Source: AP-15 sp963833745 (lineage in GTDB: Bacteria; Pseudomonadota; Alphaproteobacteria; ATCC43930; CGMCC-115725). Taken from it: 64,000 bases of DNA. Of this stretch, positions 17,330 to 25,923 are shown piece after piece (the first letter of the stretch is position 1; each line of letters begins with the position of its first letter). The stretch lies in assembly GCA_963833745.1 (NCBI GenBank), contig CAWHZD010000004.1, positions 868,001 through 932,000 of the forward strand, read 5' to 3'. Below the pieces are notes generated by a model, which worked only from the letters and a program-made list of their open reading frames with translations, did not search any database and was not told where the DNA came from. The translations under genes were made by a program, and so were the position numbers.

Positions 17330-18403
17330 CTGCGCCTGCGCGAGCTGACCCGGCTGTTCCGAGAAGCCCGAGCGGTCGACCGGCTTTCTTTAGTGATCGA
17401 GCCGGGCAGCATGGTGGCGCTGCTCGGTCCGTCGGGTTGCGGCAAGACGACGACCTTGCGGATGATCGCCGGCCTCGTCGAGCCGAGCGCTGGCGAGATC
17501 TTTCTCGACGACCGGCCGATCACCCAGCTGCCGGCGCATCGCCGCAACATCGGCATGCTGTTTCAGAATTACGCGCTGTTCCCGCATATGAACGTCGCCG
17601 AGAACGTCGCCTTCGGGCTGGAGGCCCGCGGCATCAGCCGCGACGCGCGGGCGGCGCGGGTGGCGGCGGCGCTGCAGCTGGTGCAGCTCGACGATTTCGG
17701 TGCGCGCATGCCGACGCAACTTTCCGGGGGTCAGCAACAGCGGGTGGCATTGGCCCGTGCCCTCGTTGTCCAGCCGGCGCTGCTGTTGCTCGATGAGCCG
17801 TTGGGCGCCCTCGATAAGAGCTTGCGGCAAAGCATGCAGGTCGAATTGCGCGCATTGCAGCGGCGTCTCGGCATTACGACCGTCATGGTGACCCACGACC
17901 AGGACGAGGCGCTGACGATGGCCGATCGGATCGCGATCATGCGTGACGGCCAGCTGGAGCAGACCGGATCGCCGGTCGAGGTTTATCAACGGCCGATCTC
18001 GCGCTTCGTCGCGAGCTTTCTCGGCGCCGCGAATTTTTTCCACGGCCGGGTAGACCGGGTGGCGGAGGGATCGCGTATTGCCGTCGATGGCGGTGCTTTG
18101 CTTACGGTCCCCGTGTCGCGTCCGCTCGGCAGCCCGGTCACGGTGGCATTGCGGCCGGAGGCGGTGATGGTCGAACCGCTCCCTGAGTGGGAGGCGGAGC
18201 CACCCCCCAACAGCGCCGCCGCCGTCGTTGAGCAGATCGTCTACCACGGCTTTGTCAGCCACCTCTATCTGCGGCTCGGAAACAACGAGCCGCTGATTGC
18301 CTACCAGCAGAACCAGGGTACTGGATCGGGCCCTGCTCTTGCGGTCGGCATGCGCGTCCGCGCGCGCTGGGACGAAGCCAGCAATCACATCGTTCGCAAT
18401 TGA
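17330..18403 (+). CDS. ABC transporter ATP-binding protein, polyamine-type (PotA-like)
   Basis: This ATPase powers the importer. Walker A is GPSGCGKTTT, the Q-loop is MLFQNYALFPHM, the signature is LSGGQQQR, Walker B is LLLLDEP and the switch His is in VTHDQDEALTMADR. A C-terminal TOBE-like domain (about residues 240-357) carries VALRPEAVMVEP. There is a problem at the 5-prime end: no ATG, GTG or TTG lies in frame between 17180 and the GTG at about 17391, inside the core fold. ATG 17319 has a GAGGG site 9 bases upstream but is out of frame. One missing base near 17328 would join them as M-R-Y-R-L-R-L-R-E. The start given here is the first in-frame CTG and is provisional. Confidence 0.8.
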   Translation: MRLRELTRLFREARAVDRLSLVIEPGSMVALLGPSGCGKTTTLRMIAGLVEPSAGEIFLDDRPITQLPAHRRNIGMLFQNYALFPHMNVAENVAFGLEARGISRDARAARVAAALQLVQLDDFGARMPTQLSGGQQQRVALARALVVQPALLLLDEPLGALDKSLRQSMQVELRALQRRLGITTVMVTHDQDEALTMADRIAIMRDGQLEQTGSPVEVYQRPISRFVASFLGAANFFHGRVDRVAEGSRIAVDGGALLTVPVSRPLGSPVTVALRPEAVMVEPLPEWEAEPPPNSAAAVVEQIVYHGFVSHLYLRLGNNEPLIAYQQNQGTGSGPALAVGMRVRARWDEASNHIVRN

Positions 18404-18532
18404 CCCTCGGCGCCACCGAGGCGCCATAAATTGGTGACCCTTGGTGCCGCCGCCGCGCCATAATTGGTTGCGGCAGCACGGGGCCGGCGTGCATTGTCGC
18501 GCCGAATTGCGGCGGTGGGAGGTGGCGTGGCG
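18404..18532. repeat. Hairpin and imperfect direct repeat between the ABC operon and a membrane-protein gene
   Basis: A short stem, CCTCGG-cgcca-CCGAGG, follows the ATPase stop but lacks a T-run, so it is a weak terminator candidate. GCGCCATAAATTGGT (18421-18435) recurs as GCGCCATAATTGGT (18455-18468), 34 bases apart. Two AT-rich half-sites upstream of the next gene could be regulator-binding sites. The GGGAGG at 18517-18522 is the ribosome-binding site of the next gene. Confidence 0.4.
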
Positions 18533-18973
18533 ATGGTCGAGACCAGCCGGGAGCTGGAACCGGCGGAACGGGCGTTCTGGTCATGGCTCGGCTTTTGGGT
18601 GCAATTTCTGCTCCTCGGCCTCTGCGTCGTGATCGGCGCCTTCGCCGCCAGCCGAGCCGAAGAGCCGGGCGGTTACGCGGCGGGGATCGTGCTGATCCTT
18701 TGCGCTTTGTTGCTGGCCTTTCTGCGGCTCAAGCAACGCTTTGACGGCGGCCGTTCGGGCTGGCGCAGTTTTCTTCTGGTCGACAACATGAAGAGCTTGG
18801 TGGTGGCGATCCCGACCTTCGCAATCATCGGGTTGATCGGCCTGTTCATCGCCAGCGCCTGGTCCTATGGCAGTCTGCACGATGGCGGGATCGCTCTGTT
18901 TGTGGTCAGCGGAATTATTGTTTTTCTCGACATCAAGCAGGTTTTCGATCGCATGAATTCGCAGGGATCGTGA
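18533..18973 (+). CDS. Small integral membrane protein of unknown function
   Basis: The 146-residue protein has four predicted membrane helices (about residues 18-38, 48-65, 85-107 and 118-136). The first two are separated by an acidic loop (SRAEEPGGYAAG), the second and third by a basic segment (KQRFDGGRSGWR). No catalytic motif is recognised. ATG 18533 is preceded by GGGAGG with 10-base spacing. It lies between the ABC importer and the hopanoid operon, and its stop is 40 bases before hpnC, so it could be co-transcribed with either. Confidence 0.7.
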   Translation: MVETSRELEPAERAFWSWLGFWVQFLLLGLCVVIGAFAASRAEEPGGYAAGIVLILCALLLAFLRLKQRFDGGRSGWRSFLLVDNMKSLVVAIPTFAIIGLIGLFIASAWSYGSLHDGGIALFVVSGIIVFLDIKQVFDRMNSQGS

Positions 18974-19013
18974 GAATACCGGCGACACGCGGGTGCAAGC
19001 CTCGGCCGGTAAG

Positions 19014-19883
19014 ATGAGCGCGGTCATGTCCGCGCCCCATGCGCGCGTCGAGGGCAGTGTCGAAACGCCGTCCGGGAAATGGCGTGAGGGCGAGAATTTC
19101 CCGGTTGGGTCTTGGCTGATCCGGCGCGACCTGCGCGTCCATGTCCATGCTTTCTACCGCTTTGCCCGCAACGCCGACGACATCGCCGACAACCCGGGAC
19201 TGGCGCCGGCCGACAAGATCCGCCGGCTCGACCGGATGGCAGCGGTGCTCGACGGCGCGCCGGGCGACGATTCGCCGGCCGCCGCAGCGATGCGGCAGAG
19301 CCTCGTCGCGACCGGCGTGAGCGCGCAGCATTGCCACGACGTGTTGCGCGCGTTCCGACAGGATGCCGAAAGGCGGCGCTATCGCGACTGGGACGAGCTG
19401 ATGGATTATTGCCGCTATTCCGCGGCCCCGGTCGGCCGGCAATTGCTCGATCTGCACGGCGAGAGCCAAGCAACCTGGCCCGCCTCGGACGCGCTCTGCG
19501 CTGCTTTGCAGGTGTTGAACCATCTGCAGGATTGCGTCGAAGATTACCGCCGGCTCGACCGCGTCTATCTGCCGCTCGACGACCTCGCGGCGGCCGGGAT
19601 CGGGGTTGAAGCGCTCGCCGAGCCGAACGCGAGCGCCGCCTTGCGGCGGGTGCTCGACACCCTGCTTGACCGAACCGCTGTTCTCGTCGTGACCGCCCGC
19701 GAGCTGGCGCCCGGTGTCGCCGCATCGGGGCTGCGCCGCGAATGCGCGGTGATCGTCGAGCTGGCGGCGCGGCTGTTGGCTCGGCTGCGCCAGCGCGACC
19801 CGCTGGCGGGTCGGGTCGGACTCGGCAAGTCGGATTTCGCTGCCGCTTTTGTGAAAGGCGTCGTTCGCGGGGCCCGACGGTGA
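19014..19883 (+). CDS. hpnC: Hydroxysqualene synthase HpnC
   Basis: HpnC is one of the three enzymes (HpnC, HpnD, HpnE) that turn two farnesyl diphosphates into squalene; it converts presqualene diphosphate to hydroxysqualene. The 289-residue protein has the isoprenoid-synthase fold with the first aspartate-rich motif FARNADDIADNPGL (about residue 60) and a second near LQDCVEDYRRLDRVYLP. The typical start ENFPVGSWLI is present. ATG 19014 is preferred over GTG 18993. First gene of hpnCDEFG; it overlaps hpnD by four bases (GTGA). Confidence 0.92.
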   Translation: MSAVMSAPHARVEGSVETPSGKWREGENFPVGSWLIRRDLRVHVHAFYRFARNADDIADNPGLAPADKIRRLDRMAAVLDGAPGDDSPAAAAMRQSLVATGVSAQHCHDVLRAFRQDAERRRYRDWDELMDYCRYSAAPVGRQLLDLHGESQATWPASDALCAALQVLNHLQDCVEDYRRLDRVYLPLDDLAAAGIGVEALAEPNASAALRRVLDTLLDRTAVLVVTARELAPGVAASGLRRECAVIVELAARLLARLRQRDPLAGRVGLGKSDFAAAFVKGVVRGARR

Positions 19884-20758
19884 GCAACACCGCCTTCGAC
19901 GCCGTAGCCGAGCCGCCGGACGACGCGGCGCTGCGCGAAGCGATCCGCCGGCGGGTCGAAGCCGCCGGGACCTCGTTCTATTGGGCGATGCGCCTGCTGC
20001 CGCAGGATCGGCGCAACGGCATGTATGCGGTCTACGCCTGGTGCCGCGAGGTCGACGACATTGCCGACGGCGACTGGCCGGTCACGCGCAAGCTCGCGGC
20101 CCTCGCCGCCTGGCGCGACGAGATCTCGGCACTCTATGCCGGGCATCCGCGCCAGCTCGTTGCCCGCTCCTTGGCTGCGCCGACCTTGCGATATCAGCTG
20201 CGCCGGCAGGATTTCCTTGCGGTCATCGACGGCATGGAGATGGATGCGCGCGAGGACATCCGCGCCCCCGGCCTCGCTACGCTCGACCTATATTGCGCCC
20301 GGGTCGCGAGTGCGGTCGGGCATTTGTCGGTCCATGTTTTCGGTGATGCGCGCCCGGCCGCGCATCGTGTCGCCGAGTCGCTGGGCCGCGCCCTGCAATT
20401 GACCAACGTCCTGCGCGATCTCGACGAAGATGCCCAGCGCCGCCGGCTTTACCTGCCGCGCGAGATCCTCGACTGTCACGGCATTCGCAGCAGCGAACCG
20501 AGGGAGGTGCTGCGCCATCCGGCATTGCCGGCGGTCTGCCGCGACGTTGCCGCGATTGCCGAACGGCATTTCCACGACGCCGAGCAAGCCATGACGCAAT
20601 GCCGGCGCCGGGCCATGCGGCCGGCTGCGGTGATGGGCACGGTCTATCGCGCGACCTTGCGCGAGCTGTTGCGCGGCGAATGGCGGGACCCGGCAGCGCG
20701 CGTCGCTTTGTCGCGAACCTTGAAGCTCTGGCTGGTCCTGCGCCATGGCCTGGTATGA
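19880..20758 (+). CDS. hpnD: Presqualene diphosphate synthase HpnD
   Basis: HpnD condenses two farnesyl diphosphates into presqualene diphosphate. The 292-residue protein carries GTSFYWAMRLLPQDRRNGMY, the first Asp-rich motif CREVDDIADG, and the second motif TNVLRDLDEDAQRRRLYLP, as in bacterial squalene/phytoene synthases. The GTG start overlaps the hpnC stop, and the gene overlaps hpnE by an ATGA. Length and motifs are complete. Confidence 0.94.
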   Translation: MSNTAFDAVAEPPDDAALREAIRRRVEAAGTSFYWAMRLLPQDRRNGMYAVYAWCREVDDIADGDWPVTRKLAALAAWRDEISALYAGHPRQLVARSLAAPTLRYQLRRQDFLAVIDGMEMDAREDIRAPGLATLDLYCARVASAVGHLSVHVFGDARPAAHRVAESLGRALQLTNVLRDLDEDAQRRRLYLPREILDCHGIRSSEPREVLRHPALPAVCRDVAAIAERHFHDAEQAMTQCRRRAMRPAAVMGTVYRATLRELLRGEWRDPAARVALSRTLKLWLVLRHGLV

Positions 20759-22110
20759 CCGGGTCGGACGGCGGCCGGACCTATGTCGTCGGCGCCGGTC
20801 TGGCCGGGCTTGCCGCGGCGGTGGCACTGGCCGCGGCGGGGCGCCAGGTGCGGCTGTACGAGGCAAGCGGCCATGCGGGCGGGCGTTGCCGCTCCTATTT
20901 CGACGCCGAACTGGGCTGCCGCATCGACAACGGCAACCATTTGCTGCTCGCCGGCAACCACCACGCCTTGCGCTATCTCGAGTTGATCGGCGGCCTCGAC
21001 ACGATCGCCGGGCCGAACGAAGCCGTCTTCCCGTTTATCGACGCGGCGACCCGGCGGCGTTGGATTTTGCGGCCGAACCGCGGGCGTCTTCCGTGGTGGA
21101 TATTCCGGCGGCGGTGGCGAGTCCCGGACACGAGTGCCCTCGATTACATCGCACCGCTGGCGCTGCGTCGCGCCGGCGCTGCGGCGACCGTGGGCGGGGT
21201 GCTCGACCCAGCGCGTCCGTTGTTTGCCCGGCTGTGGGAGCCGCTCGCCGTCGCCGCGCTGAACACCGGTGCCGAAGAGGCGTCGGCGCGGCTGTTCTGG
21301 TGCGTCCTCGCCGAAACGCTCGGGCGCGGCGGTGCCGCATGCCGGCCGCTGGTGCCCTGCGACGGTCTGTCCGAGACATTTGTCGATCCGGCGATCGAAA
21401 CGTTGCGCCGGCATGGCGCCGAGTGGCGCCTCAGCGCTCGCCTGCGCGCTCTCCAATTCGCCGGAAACCGCGTTGCTGCTTTGGTCTTCGATGTCGCATC
21501 CATCCAGCTTGACGAGGGGGACGATGTGATTCTGGCGACGCCGGCGGCGGCGGCGGCCCGCCTGGTGCCCGGGCTGGTCGTGCCGGACCGCTATTCACCG
21601 ATCGTCAACGCGCATTTCCGCTGCACCGCGCCGCCCGAATCGCCGCTGTTCATCGGTGTAATCGGAGGGACGGCAGAGTGGATCTTTCGAAAACGCGAGG
21701 TGTTGTCGGTAACGGTCAGCGCCGCCCGGCCGATCATCGACCGATCGGCCGAGGAACTCGGCGAGATGCTGTGGCGCGATGTCGCGATGGCTTTTGAAAT
21801 TCCGCTTGCTCCAACCCCGTCGGCACGCATCGTAAAGGAACGCCGGGCGACTTTTCTCGCCAGCCCCGAGCAGTTGTTGCGCCGGCCCGCGGCTGCGACA
21901 CAGTGGCGGAATTTGTTGCTCGCCGGCGACTACACCGCTACCGGGTTGCCCGCGACGATCGAGGGCGCTATTGGCTCGGGGTTTACGGCCGCCCGGCTCA
22001 CGCTCGCTCGCGGCCGCCGGAGGCCGCCTCCGGTGAGAACAGCGGGCAGGCGATCATCAGCCGCAGCCAACCCGAAAACTCGGCAGGGACCGCAACACGA
22101 CTTCTCATGA
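20755..22110 (+). CDS. hpnE: Hydroxysqualene reductase HpnE (FAD-dependent)
   Basis: HpnE reduces hydroxysqualene to squalene, the last step before cyclisation. The 451-residue amine-oxidase/phytoene-desaturase-like flavoprotein starts with the FAD-binding motif YVVGAGLAGLAAAVALAAAG followed by EASGHAGGR. It ends with the second FAD contact LLLAGDYTATGLPATIEGAI. The C-terminal approx. 30 residues are basic and low-complexity. The start overlaps the hpnD stop and the end overlaps shc, so translation is coupled throughout. Confidence 0.93.
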   Translation: MTGSDGGRTYVVGAGLAGLAAAVALAAAGRQVRLYEASGHAGGRCRSYFDAELGCRIDNGNHLLLAGNHHALRYLELIGGLDTIAGPNEAVFPFIDAATRRRWILRPNRGRLPWWIFRRRWRVPDTSALDYIAPLALRRAGAAATVGGVLDPARPLFARLWEPLAVAALNTGAEEASARLFWCVLAETLGRGGAACRPLVPCDGLSETFVDPAIETLRRHGAEWRLSARLRALQFAGNRVAALVFDVASIQLDEGDDVILATPAAAAARLVPGLVVPDRYSPIVNAHFRCTAPPESPLFIGVIGGTAEWIFRKREVLSVTVSAARPIIDRSAEELGEMLWRDVAMAFEIPLAPTPSARIVKERRATFLASPEQLLRRPAAATQWRNLLLAGDYTATGLPATIEGAIGSGFTAARLTLARGRRRPPPVRTAGRRSSAAANPKTRQGPQHDFS

Positions 22111-24077
22111 ATGACGGCAGCCTGGGAGCTATCTCGGCGGGACAAAAACCGCCATCGAGCCGAAACGGCCGCGCCGGCCGGCTCGACGATGCGATCAGCC
22201 GCGCCACGGAATCTCTGCTCGCCGCGCAACACGCCGACGGGCATTGGCTCTTTGAGCTTGAAGCCGATGCGACGATCTCGGCCGAATACATCCTGCTGCA
22301 ACACTATCGGGGCCGTGTCGAAGCGGCGATCGAGGCCCGCATCGCGGCCTTTCTGCGCGCCCAGCAGGGCGCGGACGGCGGCTGGCCGCTATTCCACGGC
22401 GGGGAGCTCGACCTCAGCTGCTCGGTCAAGACCTATTTCGCGTTGAAGGCGGCGGGCGACCCGGCTGACGCGCTGCATATGGCGCGCGCCCGCGCGGCGA
22501 TCCTGGCCCGGGGCGGGGCGCGGCGCAGCAATGTCTTCACCCGCGTCCTGCTCGCGCTGTTTGGCGAAGTGCCGTGGCGCGCGGTGCCGGTCATGCCGGT
22601 CGAGATCATGCTGCTGCCGCAATGGTCGCCGTTCCACGTCACCAAGGTCTCATACTGGTCGCGCGCGGTTCTGGTTCCCCTTTTGGTGCTGATGGCGAGG
22701 CGCCCGCGCGCCCGCAATCCGCAGCGGGTCACGATCCGCGAGCTGTTTGTCGAAGACCCGGCATCGGTGCGGGATTGGATCAGCGGGCCGTCGCGCTCGC
22801 CTCTGGCCGCAGGGTTCGGGCTGCTCGACCGCCTGTTGCGCGCCGCCGAACCCATGTTTCCACAAGCCTCGCGGCAGCGCGCGATCGACAAGGCGGTCGC
22901 CTTTGTTAGCGAACGGCTCAACGGCGAGGACGGTCTCGGCGGCATCTATCCGGCGATGGCGAATTCGCTGATGATGTTCGACTGCCTGGGGTATCCGCCT
23001 GACCACCCCTCTTGTCGGACCGCAGAATCGGCGATCCGCAAGCTGCTCGTGCTCGACCCCGAGCGCAGCTATTGCCAGCCTTGCCTATCCCCGGTGTGGG
23101 ATACCGCACTAGCTTCTCACGCGCTGATGGAGACGGGTGATACGCGACTGGGGCCGGTGATCGAGCAGGCGCTCGACTGGATCGCCGACAAGCAGGTGCT
23201 GGAGGTTGTCGGCGACTGGGGCGCCGTTAGACCCGGTTTGCGGCCCGGTGGCTGGGCGTTTCAGTACGAGAACCCGTACTACCCCGATGTCGACGACACC
23301 GCCGTTGCCGCCCTGGCGCTCGATCGCTTCAACCGGGAGCAATGGCGTCCCGCTATCGGGCGGGCTGCGGAGTGGGTCGTCGGCATGCAAAGCCGCAACG
23401 GCGGCTGGGGCTCGTTCGACGCCGACAACACGCATTACTATCTGAACCATATTCCTTTTGCCGATCACGGGGCGTTGCTGGACCCGCCCACCGCCGACGT
23501 CACCGCCCGCTGCCTCGGCCTGTTGGCCCAGTTAGGCGATTCCGGCAACGATGCCGCCGCCGCTGCGCTGACCTATCTCAGGCGCGAGCAGCTGCCCGAC
23601 GGCAGCTGGTTTGGCCGCTGGGGGACCAATTACATCTACGGGACCTGGTCGGCGCTCGCCGCCCTCAACGCCGCCGGCCTAAATCATACGGCACCGGAGA
23701 TGCGCCGTGCCGTCGCCTGGCTCTGCTCCCACCAGAACCCCGATGGCGGCTGGGGGGAGAGCGAGAGATCATATTGGCCCGGTGCACCGCACGGCGAAGC
23801 GCCTTACGGCACGGCGTCGCAGACCGCCTGGGCGTTGCTCGGCCTGATGGCCGCCGGCGAGGCCGAAAACCCGGCGGTCACCCGCGGCATCGCCTATCTG
23901 ATCGACACCCAAGACGCGGACGGCGGCTGGGATGAGCCGTATTTCACCGCAGTCGGCTTTCCGCGGGTGTTCTTTCTGCGCTACCACGGCTATCCCGCGT
24001 ATTTCCCGCTGTGGGCTCTCGCCCGCTACCGCCGTCTGACCACCGGCAAGTCGCGGCGAATCCCGTTTGGGCTCTGA
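22107..24077 (+). CDS. shc: Squalene-hopene cyclase
   Basis: Shc cyclises squalene to hopene and hopanol, the pentacyclic membrane lipid core. The 656-residue protein has several QW repeats (QQGADGGWPLF, QSRNGGWGSF, QNPDGGWGES, QDADGGWDEP) and the protonating motif DVDDTA at about residues 394-399. This length is normal for the family. It is a monotopic membrane enzyme, probably bound to the inner membrane. ATG 22107 overlaps the hpnE stop. The first 35 residues are polar and unconserved. Confidence 0.97.
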   Translation: MNDGSLGAISAGQKPPSSRNGRAGRLDDAISRATESLLAAQHADGHWLFELEADATISAEYILLQHYRGRVEAAIEARIAAFLRAQQGADGGWPLFHGGELDLSCSVKTYFALKAAGDPADALHMARARAAILARGGARRSNVFTRVLLALFGEVPWRAVPVMPVEIMLLPQWSPFHVTKVSYWSRAVLVPLLVLMARRPRARNPQRVTIRELFVEDPASVRDWISGPSRSPLAAGFGLLDRLLRAAEPMFPQASRQRAIDKAVAFVSERLNGEDGLGGIYPAMANSLMMFDCLGYPPDHPSCRTAESAIRKLLVLDPERSYCQPCLSPVWDTALASHALMETGDTRLGPVIEQALDWIADKQVLEVVGDWGAVRPGLRPGGWAFQYENPYYPDVDDTAVAALALDRFNREQWRPAIGRAAEWVVGMQSRNGGWGSFDADNTHYYLNHIPFADHGALLDPPTADVTARCLGLLAQLGDSGNDAAAAALTYLRREQLPDGSWFGRWGTNYIYGTWSALAALNAAGLNHTAPEMRRAVAWLCSHQNPDGGWGESERSYWPGAPHGEAPYGTASQTAWALLGLMAAGEAENPAVTRGIAYLIDTQDADGGWDEPYFTAVGFPRVFFLRYHGYPAYFPLWALARYRRLTTGKSRRIPFGL

Positions 24078-24137
24078 CCGCGGGGCTGTTCAATGCTCGG
24101 GCTTTAGTCAACGTTGCCGAAAACCGGAAGAAAGCTG

Positions 24138-24791
24138 TTGTGTGTCTGCGGCCTTGCGGCCGAAGCCAGGATTGCGCGCGCCGCGGGTTTTTCGACGGTG
24201 ATTGGCGCCGGCGATCGAGATCGCACAACAGCACTCGTCGAGGAAGCGGTCCGTCGGGCGAATTGTCTGGTCAGCTTTGGCATAGCGGGCGCCCTGGCGC
24301 CCCAATTGCGCCCCGGCGACGTGGTGATTTCGACCGAGGTCGTGTCCGACGGCGGCCGCCGGCGGGCGGAGGATTCCTTTCGCCTGCGTGTCGCCGGACT
24401 GGCCGGCGGCATCGGTGCGATCCAGGGACCGGTGCTCGGCGCCCGTCGTGTAATCGCGAGTTCGTCCGAAAAGCGTCGGATTTGGGAAGCAACCGGCGCG
24501 CTCGCGGTCGATCTCGAGAGCGATGTCGTGGCGCGCGTCGCTGCCTCGGCCGGTATCCCGTTCGTCGTCGTGCGCACAATCGCCGACACGGCACATCGCG
24601 AGTTGCCGCCGGCGGCGCTTATTCCGCTCGCCGAGGACGGAGCGCCAGATCTCACCCGCGTCCTGGCCTGCGTGATTCGGCGCCCGCGACAGCTCGCAGC
24701 ACTCTTCGGGCTCGCCCGCGAAACGCGGGCCGCGCTGGCGGCGTTAGTCCTGCCTGCCCGCGCTCTGCACGGTCTCGTTGCGACGGCCTAA
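24138..24791 (+). CDS. hpnG: Hopanoid-associated nucleosidase/phosphorylase HpnG
   Basis: HpnG removes adenine from adenosylhopane to give ribosylhopane. The 217-residue protein has the nucleoside phosphorylase fold: CGLAAEARIARAAG at the start, SFGIAGALAPQLRPGDVVIS, and the catalytic-site block AVDLESDVVARVAASAGIPF followed by RTIADTA. No ATG is available. TTG 24138 has GGAAG seven bases upstream and is preferred; TTG 24114 (8 residues longer) lacks a ribosome-binding site. The end overlaps the convergent hpnH gene by 48 bases (24744-24791). Confidence 0.9.
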   Translation: MCVCGLAAEARIARAAGFSTVIGAGDRDRTTALVEEAVRRANCLVSFGIAGALAPQLRPGDVVISTEVVSDGGRRRAEDSFRLRVAGLAGGIGAIQGPVLGARRVIASSSEKRRIWEATGALAVDLESDVVARVAASAGIPFVVVRTIADTAHRELPPAALIPLAEDGAPDLTRVLACVIRRPRQLAALFGLARETRAALAALVLPARALHGLVATA

Positions 24792-25886
24792 CCGCGCCAT
24801 CGCCTCGGCGACGTGCCGGGAGAGCACGTATTCTGACGGTCGCTGCCGGTCGAGCGGGATTTCCGGCGCCATCTCGCCTTCGGTGTGTACCCCGCGCAGC
24901 GCCAATCCCAGCGCTTTCAGCGGATGGCGCACCGAATCCACGACCGCTGTCGCCTCATAGCCGCTGTGCACCATGCAATCGGCGCACTTTTCGTAATTGC
25001 CGGTGCCGTACGAGTCCCAGTCGGTCTCTTCCATCAATTCCTTGAACGATTTGGCATAGCCCTCGCCGAGCAGGTAGCAGGGCCGCTGCCAGCCGAAGAC
25101 GTTGCGCGTCGGGTTGCCCCACGGGGTGCAGCGATAAGTCTGGTTGCCGGCAAGAAAATCGAGAAAGAGGGTCGATTGGTTGAACGACCAGCGGTTGAGA
25201 CCGCGCTCGAAAATGCCACGGAACAGCTCTTTGGTGCGCCGCCGGTTCAGGAAATGCTCCTGGTCGGGCGCGCGCTCATAGGCGTAGCCCGGCGACACGG
25301 TGATCCCGTCGATCCCGACCCCGGTCACATCGTCGAAAAAGCGGGCGACGCGCTCGGGCTCAGCCGTATCGAACAGGGTGGCGTTGATGTTGACGCGAAA
25401 GCCGCGCCGTTTCGCCAGCGCAATCGCCGCGACCGCCCGGTCATAGACCCCGTCCTGGCACACCGTTCGGTCGTGCTCTTCGCGGTCGCCGTCGAGGTGC
25501 ACGGTCCAGGCGAAATTTGGGTGTGGCTGAAATTGCTCGATCTTTTTCTCCAGCAACAGCGCGTTGGTGCACAGGTAGACGAATTTTCCGCGGCCGATGA
25601 CGCCTTTGACGATGTCGCCGATGTCCCGGTGCAAAAGCGGTTCGCCGCCGGCCAGGACCACGATCGGCGCGCCGCATTCGTCGACCGCCTGCAGGCATTC
25701 TTCGACGCTCAGACGCTGGTTCAGGATCGCATCGGGATAATCGATCTTGCCGCAGCCGGCGCAGGCGAGATTGCAGCGGAACAGCGGTTCGAGCATCAGC
25801 ACCAGCGGATAGCGCTCGACTCCGCGCAAATGACGCCCCAGCACATAGGCTCCGACGCGAACGGTTTGGCGCAATGGAATGGCCAC
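24744..25886 (-). CDS. hpnH: Adenosylhopane synthase HpnH (radical SAM)
   Basis: HpnH uses S-adenosylmethionine radical chemistry to couple an adenosyl group to the hopanoid core, the first step of side-chain extension. The 380-residue protein has the CX3CX2C iron-sulfur motif CNLACAGCGKID at about residues 39-46, the GGEPLLH SAM-binding block, and a late DWDSYGTGNYEKCADCMVH with extra cysteines. It begins at a GTG with GAGG upstream. It follows ispH by 37 bases on the minus strand, so the two probably form an operon; its 3-prime end overlaps hpnG on the other strand. Confidence 0.95.
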   Translation of the reverse strand: MAIPLRQTVRVGAYVLGRHLRGVERYPLVLMLEPLFRCNLACAGCGKIDYPDAILNQRLSVEECLQAVDECGAPIVVLAGGEPLLHRDIGDIVKGVIGRGKFVYLCTNALLLEKKIEQFQPHPNFAWTVHLDGDREEHDRTVCQDGVYDRAVAAIALAKRRGFRVNINATLFDTAEPERVARFFDDVTGVGIDGITVSPGYAYERAPDQEHFLNRRRTKELFRGIFERGLNRWSFNQSTLFLDFLAGNQTYRCTPWGNPTRNVFGWQRPCYLLGEGYAKSFKELMEETDWDSYGTGNYEKCADCMVHSGYEATAVVDSVRHPLKALGLALRGVHTEGEMAPEIPLDRQRPSEYVLSRHVAEAMARLGRRNETVQSAGRQD

Positions 25887-25923
25887 GAGACAGCCTCGCT
25901 GAAAATTGAAATTTGAGCGGATG

